Assembly: GCA_019915135.1 (NCBI GenBank)
Contig: JAHLMK010000003.1
Location: forward strand, 2,994,607 to 3,058,606
Source: Strobilurus pachycystidiatus
Lineage: Eukaryota > Basidiomycota > Agaricomycetes > Agaricales > Physalacriaceae
Reading direction: 5' to 3'
DNA: 64,000 bases
The notes under the pieces are model-generated. The model was not told the origin of the DNA and searched no databases. It saw nothing but the letters and a program-made list of their open reading frames with translations. A program made the position numbers and the translations under genes. Positions 56,984-64,000 of the stretch are shown here, piece after piece; positions within the stretch are counted from its first letter, which is position 1, and each line of letters starts with the position of its first letter.

Positions 56984-58120
56984 CTAAGCAAAACGACTCC
57001 AATCAGGAGGGACCGCAAGGTTCGCAAGGCGCGCATAGAAAGGTCCTGCGTGGCTAAGGTCGATTGCTAACATACTAGCAGCAAGGAGTTCGTAGTCTAC
57101 TTCGGTGGCCTCCGACCAGTCGATGAGCCAGAGTAGTGGATCGATGATAGGCAGCGACTGGTTGGGGCGCTGGAAACACAGAAGTTACAAACGGACCGCA
57201 AACTACGAAGTTGTTCACGGACCCGATTGGCGGGAAGGTCAATCTCGGGGATCAACCGACGCATATTGGGAGGTCTATCCAACGCGTAGGCGTCGTCCCA
57301 GCCGTAAAGAGCAGAGTTCTGACGTTGGAACTCTGGCCACCACTTCATAACCGTGACAAGGTCGGCGGGAAGGTCCCCATACTGAACAGGAAGGACCTTC
57401 AGGTCGTCAGACCCGATGTAAAGCGAGCGAAGGAGTGTGGAAAAGCCGGAGTAACCACCAAAGTGAGCCTCGACCTACGTCTAAGGTCAGCGCCGACCAC
57501 AAGACATGAAAGGAAAAGACCAGGTTTAACTCACCATGAAAGGTCCGATGAACTCTTGGGTAAACCAAGGGTGACTCGCAAGGATGTCCATGTTAAGGTC
57601 CCCCAGGTGGAAGCGGGCGCCTTCACCGTCAAGGGTATTGCCTTCGGCGAACCAAGCTTTGCAAAGTTCGACGGCGGTGTAGTACAAAGGAAAGAAGTGC
57701 GCCTTGAAGCCGTGAGGAATGGCCCTGTTCTGGAAGTGAAAAGCGGGTTCCCAGATATAACGAAAGCGGACCTAAGGACCATCCGTTAGTCAAGAAAGGT
57801 GTCGAGGCGAAGTCAACTAGACCTACCAGGACGTGCAAAAGGTAGCGCAAGGTTGGAACGTCTAGAGGTTCGTCTCGACCAAAGGCATGAACCGGAGGCT
57901 TGAGCTGGGGAAGGAGGCGAGTGTCGTCCTCCGTAGCTAAGGTCCCATCCGGATGACGGACTACCGCAACGAAGTAGCGTGTATAGTTGTACATCTCCAT
58001 GGCGCAGCTCAGCGCAAGGTCCGCTGTGACTAAGTCATGTTGAAAGGAGGTCAAAGGCGAGCGAAGTCGAACGCCTTGAATGCGCGTATCTGCAAAAGAA
58101 GGCAGGACGGGTGCGGGCAT
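56984..58120 (-). CDS. ORF5 of the retrotransposon: antisense, spliced, function unknown
   Basis: The start is MPAPVLPSFADTRIQGVRLR at 58120 (minus). Introns with GT-AG ends follow ...TLRYLLHVL and ...FTQEFIGPFM. The next exons encode VRFRYIWEPAFHFQNRAIPH and VEAHFGGYSGFSTLLRSLYI, then DLPADLVTVMKWWPEFQRQ. A last intron with donor GTCCGT after PEIDLPANR leads to RPNQSLPIIDPLLWLIDWSE and the end ...DWSRFA at TAG 56984-56986. If that intron is not used the frame ends at 57097. The product is about 320 residues and looks globular. It is transcribed against gag-pol. Antisense extra genes of this kind are known in some plant LTR elements, but I know no fungal homologue. Confidence 0.65.
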
Positions 58121-58493
58121 GATCAAAGATGAGATTCCTGTCTCCAGGACCGACTTAAAAGAGGACCCTCATCAGTCGAAGGTCCGAACGAACCGATAAA
58201 ATGCAAAGTTTAGGCGCCACCTATCTAAAGGTAGGTACGATCGGCGATAGCCGATCGAACTAAGTTCGATCTTAGACCTACCAAGGTGCGGTCAGGAAAA
58301 ACTTTAAGGGTTCAAATCGAAAGGAGTTGGATTATGCACCAACTGGGCCTAGAGTAGTCTAAGGAAATAAAGTGACTACCGCTCCTACAAGTGGGAAAGG
58401 AATCCGAAACCAGTATGAAGACGAAGTAGTGAAAACTATGAGTAGTACTGGTTAAGACTTGGCGAAAGTTAAGCTAAAGTAGGACCTTGTAGT
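58121..58493. promoter_or_regulatory. Spacer between ORF6 stop and ORF5 start
   Basis: It presumably contains the ORF5 promoter on the minus strand. A palindrome-like GATCGGCGATAGCCGATC lies near 58229-58246. No other feature. Confidence 0.4.
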
Positions 58494-60028
58494 CTACTGA
58501 GCCTGGTCAATCGCGTCTAAGGCCGAGATATAAAGGTCGCGAGTCGACTGCAGGACTTGGATACGGCCCCGAATCTCGTTGAAAGTCGAGATAATGTCGT
58601 GCCGGTACTGGCGCTCCAAAATGACCAAGTTGGGCGAGATGTTGGGGTCGTCAAGACCAGACAACCTTGACATACGCTTGTGGACTTGGGCCAAGGCAGC
58701 AGACAGACCATTGATGTACTGGTTCGCTAAGGTGAAGTAACCAGGAATCAACAAGGCAAACCAAGGAGCGAGGAAGAAGCACCTTACCGCCTTCAAGTTG
58801 TTTAAGAACGACAGGTTCGACCCCAAAGGTCGAAGGCCGGGCCGCCTTTACAACACGGCGAGCGTTCTCATCGTTAAGCTTACGCTTAGGAGGAGCTTCT
58901 TGACCATTGATCGCGCCCAAGGTTTGAAGGGCTTTCTGGTAAACACGGGCGTTAATGTCCATACCGGGAAGAGCTGCGAAAGGAAGGTAACGGACGGAAG
59001 ATGACTATTAAAGAAGTCATAAGGAAGTCCGGGACAAACATAGGATTCAAAGGAACGTACCGCTTCGGCTTCCTTTGACAAGGAATTGGCGAGTTGGAGC
59101 TGGCGAAAGGCTTCAATAAAGGAAGATGAGACTGGCAAAGAAATTGAGCGCACAGTATCACCGACGACGACAACGGAGTCCTCACCGTCGCTCTCGCCAG
59201 CTGCCACATCGTCAGCCCAATCAAAGTACTCCGGACGAAAGAAGCGCGCACAAGAGTCGGGATCCATCGCGACGTCGCCGTCTCCCGCCTCGGCTCGTTT
59301 CTCCATGGCCTCGGTAACGACCTCGGGCGATTTCTTCGTCTTCTAAGCGAAGACATCCAGAGGTTACAGTGGGAAACCGACGAGTAACGAACGGACATAC
59401 CTTGCCTTTCTCAAGCTTGTCCGGCTTGAAATAAGCGTTATCCGGATGCATAGGGTGACCCGGGGACAGGCCAGGGAAGTGGGCGTTAGACGCCTTCTTG
59501 CAGCTGCTCACCAAAGGTTGGAGGATATGAGCGATGTGGTGCGTCGGCGTCTGAGGGTGAATCCCCAGCAGGTGTACCAGCATCCCTACATAGAGGCGAA
59601 GGTTGAAAAAGAACACCGCCATGTCCGTCGACACCTTGGAACCATTCGGAAAGGTGCGAAGGTCATGGGCGACGGCCTAAAGAAAACAAGGACAGGATGA
59701 AGTCAGGATCAGGAAAAGAACACAGCGAAGGAGTACACACAAGGACTCTCTCCATGATCTTGTCAACATAGCCGGTGATCTCCAGTGCCACGTCGGGATT
59801 CGAACACGCCTTCTTGAGGTCCAGACGATGGACTTTGGGAATGATGAGCGTAAGATGCATGCCGAGGTACATAAGGAAGTCGGGTGTGTTGGCTGGAGGG
59901 TCGTAGTCGAGCGCATAAGCGACGAGACCGGCGCCAAGGTCGCGCGTAGTGATCAGGTCCTTCGCGGACGGAACGTGCGGCGTTGTGGGAAGCAGTTTTG
60001 CGATGGGAGTCCAAGTTTTGGGAGCCAT
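58494..60028 (-). CDS. ORF6 of the retrotransposon: antisense, five exons, function unknown
   Basis: The ATG at 60028 starts MAPKTWTPIAKLLPTTPHVP. Exon 2 begins AVAHDLRTFPNGSKVSTDMA and exon 3 KTKKSPEVVTEAMEKRAEAG, with an acidic stretch (GESDGEDSVVVVGD). Exon 4 begins SSSVRYLPFAALPGMDINAR and carries a basic segment (PPKRKLNDENARRVVKAARP). Exon 5 (ANQYINGLSAALAQVHKRMS) is helical and ends ALDAIDQAQ. All four introns are GT-AG, 56-65 nt, and the frame is intact over about 425 residues. It begins 193 bp inside the 3' LTR, so an antisense promoter may lie in that gap or in the LTR. No family recognised. Confidence 0.68.
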
Positions 60029-60212
60029 GATAGAATAAGGAATGAAAGGTCTGAGGACAAGTCCCAGGACCTTTTATAACGGAACGAAGTTAGGCAAAAG
60101 AGGGTCCATCGGGCGATAGAAACCAAAAGGGGACTTCGTCACGACGGCCTGGTACCCAGGATAAAGGTTCTGAACCACCAAGGACTATGTCGCGGACGAC
60201 ATTTCATAAGTC

Positions 60213-60221
60213 AAGGGGAGA
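60213..60221 (+). promoter_or_regulatory. Polypurine tract
   Basis: AAGGGGAGA abuts the 3' LTR start, as expected for plus-strand priming. Confidence 0.8.
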
Positions 60222-61890
60222 TGATACGCAGGGTACTATTCCAGTACTAGAAACGGGGAATTTTGCGATTCCTGAACAGCCCAAAGACCTTAGGAACCTC
60301 CAGTCAAGTACTTAGGATAGAGCACGCAGGAGTTACTGCCTTGACGCGGGCAAGCCTCCAGGACAAGGTCCAGGCGCCTTAACAAGTCCTTTAGGACAGG
60401 CGCGATCGAAACCTTCGATCACCTTCATCCGAATATCCTTATCCGCGCGTTGGATCCCTTTCAAGATCCCGTACCTTTGCGTGTACCTTGTACTACAGAC
60501 GATGTGCTATAACCATTCGCACCCAAGGAGGGTCCAAGGTCTCCAGGCGGTTCGGTTCGAGCGACCCAAGACCTGCGCACCTCAACCCAAAGACCTGGAA
60601 GGTCCCGAAATAGTTCAAGGACGTCACAACCCTTTTGGGGAAACAATCTTCGGAGCTGTCAAGGACTCCGAACCGACGCCTTCCGCTATGCCGATCGATC
60701 ATGATCCACGATCAAGGACCACCCCGAAAGCAGGGTGTATTACCACTTTAAGAAAGCACTCCCCTGTAGTGTCTGCGCTCGAAAGGACGTTCTTAACGAT
60801 CTCCATCCAACCTATACACAAGAAAGCAGGTGTCCGTAGGACCTTACAACATAAAGATACCTAAGGATCGAAGTCCTTATCGGACCTGGATCTCCTGGGC
60901 ACAAGGATTGTACCATACCGCCAAGGTGGCGTATATGGCTAAAGGACCAAGCGGCCTGGCCGCAGTTGTTTCGACCAGGGATAGCCAATAAGAATCCAGC
61001 ACTTGTATGACTCAAAAGTCCGATGTATCCGATCCTAGAATAGATGCTTACTCAGTAGGAACCCACCAGTAGTATAAAAGGGCCCAAAGGACCCATATTT
61101 CGGTAGCTTAGAGCCCCCTCCAGTAGCCGCTAGTCAGACGCAGCCGTTGTAGTGAATCTATCTCGAGTTTCGACTCATTTCTGCAAAGTACACAAAGACC
61201 CCAAAGACCTTTCCAAGATTTAAAGACATCAGGTGTTGCCAAACTCCTTGAAAGACTCGAAAGAACCTTATTCCGACGTACCAAGTCAAGTACCAACGAA
61301 TCTACTTGGTGTTAGAACCTTGTATTCGCAAGAAGGCCGGTTTGCAAGTGGTTCTGCCCTGCACTCACGCTCTTTCGTGAAGTACTTCCCTTTGAGGAAT
61401 AAGTCGAGTTTGAACGAGTGTTGTCAACGTCTGAGACACCTTTCGGAACCTTTGGTCCCGGTACAAGACACTAGAAGTTTGGTTTAAGTGCAAGAAGGAG
61501 TCCTTATCGTTAGCAGTCCAGTGGCGTAAAACCTGCGGTAGCGGCCTGACGATCCCAAGACAAAGTCCTTGTACACCAGAGCACTTGATAGGTAGAAGCT
61601 ACATTGCCTCGCGCTGTTTAAGGTCTTCATACGTCAAGAGGTTCGGCCTACGACTTCAAGGTTTTCTTGTGTCATTTCGATCAGAATCCCTACACCCCCA
61701 AAAACAACTCGTAGTTTAACTACAGCGATTCGGAATACATCTCTATTTCTCCATTACCCAAAAGCACCTTGTTCTCTCGAACCTTTGTGCACCCCATCTC
61801 CCTTACAAGGAGTGTTAGTTGTGATAAGGATTGATAGTGTGGTTAGACGATAGCATCTTTTTCAGAGGTCTATTCCGAACTTGCACATCA
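60222..61890 (+). repeat. 3' LTR, 1,669 bp
   Basis: It has the same ends as the 5' LTR and retains the TATA box at 61073-61079. Several homopolymers are one base longer than in the 5' LTR. The right end GCACATCA is followed by the duplicated GCGT. Confidence 0.95.
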
Positions 61891-62562
61891 GCGTTGAGAA
61901 GTGCGTGCGGCGGGCTTGGGGAGTCGAGGTCCAGTGGAAGGACGAGAGGAAGAAACGTGTGACATTCTGGGTGGAGCTGGCGCGACGCTGGACGTGGACA
62001 CGCTTTGCCCGAGCCTTGGTCGCTTGGCAGGTGGAGCGTTGGTGTCTGTCCAGGTTTGCATTGAGTGGGTTGGGATGTCAGCAAAAAGTAAATACGCGTC
62101 TGCGCACCATTGTCCGAATCTTTGCCTTCCGACGAATCCTCTTCGAGGTCGCTCTGGTCCGGGCCTGCACGGCGCTTTTTGGACGAAGAGGTCCTGGTAG
62201 CGGGCTTTGGGAGATCCTGTGCAAAAAGGGCAAATTCTGCTGCTGTAATGGTCACTCCGGGGTGCTTCTTGCGAACAGCCGACAACAGCTCATCGTTGTC
62301 GAGCGAACATCGTGCAGGGCCATCGCGGCACTCAGGCGTATCGCACCGGGCTCGGGCTTTCATACCTTCGCAATCGAGTTGGTGCGCGGCACAGAAGTTG
62401 CAGGGGTCCTGTTGGGGCATAAGCAAGACGCGCTAGGAAAGAGGGAACACTGACACGCTCGGGATTCTCTAAGACCCACTTCTTACCACAGCGGAATTTG
62501 GCGTTGAGCGAGCGGGCAGTATCTTTCCAGTTTCGGGCGGTCGGCGTGCCTTTGGGGGGCAT
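61891..62562 (-). pseudogene. Zinc-finger/coiled-coil gene, N-terminal part, cut by retrotransposon
   Basis: The ATG at 62562 gives MPPKGTPTARNWKDTARSLN. An intron with donor GTCAGT joins ...VLENPER to DPCNFCAAHQLDCEGMKARA, a cysteine cluster C-x2-C-x6-C-x8-C-x4-C-x6-C reminiscent of, but not identical to, fungal Zn2Cys6 fingers. A charged segment with KKRR follows, then an intron, then a Ser/Pro-rich linker (RPSTGPRLPKPAARTSQ) that runs to the element. Reading across the insertion with one GCGT removed continues directly into RALRSNAPPPAN... at 45511. The order suggests a nuclear DNA- or RNA-binding protein that dimerises (inference). In this genome copy it is disrupted. Confidence 0.75.
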
Positions 62563-63512
62563 GGTGAGTGTGATGCGATGGTTGAGGGTAAAATTACACG
62601 CGGACGGTCTCGGGCTAACGACGCGGAGGTCGTCGTTCACAAGAGAGAGCGACGGCCATCAAAAATGGCGTGAGCCAGCCGTGCCCGAAGTGTGCCCGAT
62701 CGGAGATTTGACTAGATTTGATGGCTCTCTAATCTATTTCGAATCTACATAATACTCAAGGGTGACCTGGGCAGCTGCAGGGGTAGGATCTCATCCGATT
62801 TCAAATTGGCAATGCATCGGTACGGCAATTTGATTGCAAAACTACTGGTAGTGTACACACATTCAAGACACTCGGGTGAGAAATGATCTAAACGTGCGCC
62901 ACTTGGAGGACAAATGGTCGCCTGGAGAGTCTGGGAGATTAAACGAAATGAGGCGGGAGGCGCTGGCGCTAGGAAAATGACGACAGGTGGGCGGGCAGTG
63001 GTAGTCCTCCCTTGGCCGGGCGGTTGAGATATGCGAGCGCGTTTGCAGCGCGGCGCTGACGTGAAGGTCTGATGCCGCTGGCGGTTTTGATTGGATGTGC
63101 TCGCTACCCGGGCGGACCCGCTGGCAGATCGAAGCTCAGACGCTGGCAGGCGATGCCAGATACGCCGGCAGGCCCGGCAAAAACGCTGGCGGAATTGGGA
63201 CGTCTGCTCGGCCTAGTCTTGATCTTGATGGACCCCTCCACTGAGAGTCGCCCCATCAGATGGCGGACTTTGAATTTGAGCACGGCCAGAGCGCCTCCAC
63301 CTGTTGTCGGCATTGTCGATGACGTGAGGCAAAAACCTGGGTCAAAGAGCGTAGGTGAACCTAACACACTGCATGTTGCAAATGAGCACAAATCGGCAGC
63401 AGTTTCTCGGATCTCAAGTCTATGTCGCTCAAGTCACTCCAACCCAGTTTTTCATGAACCTGTCTCTCGTCCGAGTTGTCGAAAGTCCTGCGAGGTTCTT
63501 GCCGAGTTGCCG
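62563..63512. other. Upstream region of the interrupted gene; no gene seen
   Basis: It holds the promoter side of the zinc-finger/coiled-coil gene. Another GCTGGC-rich patch lies at 63065-63190. Open frames on both strands overlap and have no domain. Confidence 0.45.
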
Positions 63513-63844
63513 TTATTGCTATTTGCGAAAATGATGACACTTCTGGAAATGATCGAGTTTAGTAGAGTAACCCTAGACCGAAGTAAGCCCTAGATTAGGG
63601 TGACCTGAAATTATCATAATTGTCGGCTCATTACCTTGCTTGTCAAATTTCACTTGAGTTTATCTGCTTTCAGCATTATAATAGTACTGGAAGCCATTCT
63701 GGGGTACGAGAGCTAATGCGAAGACATGGGCTTGCGGTCCTCAGTCCCGGGAAATAAACCTAATCTAGGGCTTACATGGGCTTAGGGTTACTCTACTAAA
63801 TTCGATCATTTCCAGAAGTGTCATTGTTTTCGCAAATGGCAATA
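63513..63844. mobile_element. Foldback / MITE-like inverted repeat
   Basis: The left arm 63513-63599 and right arm 63760-63844 are inverted copies with roughly 90 per cent identity by eye. Matching words include ACACTTCTGGAAATGATCGA with TCATTTCCAGAAGTGT, TAGTAGAGTAACCCTA with TAGGGTTACTCTACTA, and GCCCTAGATTAGG with CCTAATCTAGGGC. The intervening 160 bp are A/T-rich and noncoding. No target duplication was identified. Confidence 0.75.
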
Positions 63845-64000
63845 ATTTCAAATAGGCGACTGTCAGTGGACCCCATCAACAAAATCCAGACTTTGTAGTG
63901 GTAAGAACGACTGTCTTCTTACATCTCACAAATTCTGGTTAACGAGACTATGCTCGGCCCATGTGGGCGGCCCATCAGTTCTACTGGCGGAACAATCTCG

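Larger units (their letters stand above)
45512..61890 (+). mobile_element. 16.4-kb Ty3-type LTR retrotransposon with three extra genes
   Basis: The element has direct LTRs beginning TGATACGC and ending GCACATCA, a primer-binding site, polypurine tract and target duplication. Internal order: gag, protease, then pol with reverse transcriptase, RNase H and integrase, the Ty3/Metaviridae order. The coding frames of all parts are open, and the LTRs are near-identical, so insertion is recent. At 16,379 bp it is about twice the size of typical fungal Ty3 elements (my recollection of the family). The excess is 1.67-kb LTRs and a 6-kb region after pol with one sense and two antisense spliced genes. 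It interrupts an exon of a zinc-finger/coiled-coil gene. Confidence 0.93.

Noticed and set aside
63072..63593. 173-codon plus-strand open frame
   Set aside because: It crosses a GCTGGC-rich patch and the left arm of the foldback repeat. It has no domain and no splice context.

Overview
This window is chromosomal DNA from a filamentous basidiomycete, most likely an Agaricomycete (mushroom-forming fungus; a Mycena-like genome is a guess). The basis is many 45-65 nt GT-AG introns, compact housekeeping genes in small clusters, large F-box and MYND gene families, KDZ-transposon CxC proteins beside a TET/JBP dioxygenase, and Ty3-type retroelements.

Layout. (1) 1-17,223 is a conserved housekeeping block: a single-pass membrane protein of unknown function, a Rac1-type small GTPase, a C2H2-type zinc-finger protein, eIF3b, a mitochondrial SLS1-like protein and the rRNA methyltransferase Spb1. 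eIF3b and SLS1 are divergent with only 51 bp between start codons. SLS1 and SPB1 end tail to tail 73 bp apart. (2) 17,224-21,579 has no convincing gene. It holds short tandem repeats, a possible decayed LTR/PBS, patches rich in GCTGGC/GCCAGC and a 122-bp tandem repeat. (3) 21,580-26,244 holds two F-box-type genes flanking a MYND-finger gene. (4) 26,489-44,237 and onward is a KDZ/TET island. It has a GRF zinc-finger gene, several multi-exon genes of unknown function, a CxC5/CxC6 KDZ-type protein, a TET/JBP-like 2-oxoglutarate dioxygenase, a small chromodomain protein convergent with it, and a zinc-finger/coiled-coil gene. (5) 45,512-61,890 is a 16.4-kb Ty3-type LTR retrotransposon with nearly identical 1.67-kb LTRs. 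It lies inside an exon of that zinc-finger/coiled-coil gene, whose N-terminal half resumes at 61,891-62,562. (6) The right end has a foldback (MITE-like) repeat.

The most unusual object is the retrotransposon. Its gag, protease and pol frames are offset by successive -1 shifts, and each overlap contains an in-phase GGGTTTY slippery heptamer. This betaretrovirus-like arrangement is unusual for Ty3 elements as far as I know. Between pol and the 3' LTR it carries about 5.7 kb with three further spliced genes, one sense and two antisense, none of which I recognise.

The KDZ/TET island fits the known association of fungal TET/JBP genes with KDZ transposons (Iyer and colleagues, 2014). The chromodomain neighbour suggests chromatin targeting, which is inference.

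Two genes (rac1 and the TET gene) each lack one base at a short homopolymer or doublet. The left LTR is also repeatedly one base shorter than the right LTR at homopolymers. Consensus indel errors are therefore a live explanation for both frameshifts. Gene models were spliced by eye. No alignment or database search was run.
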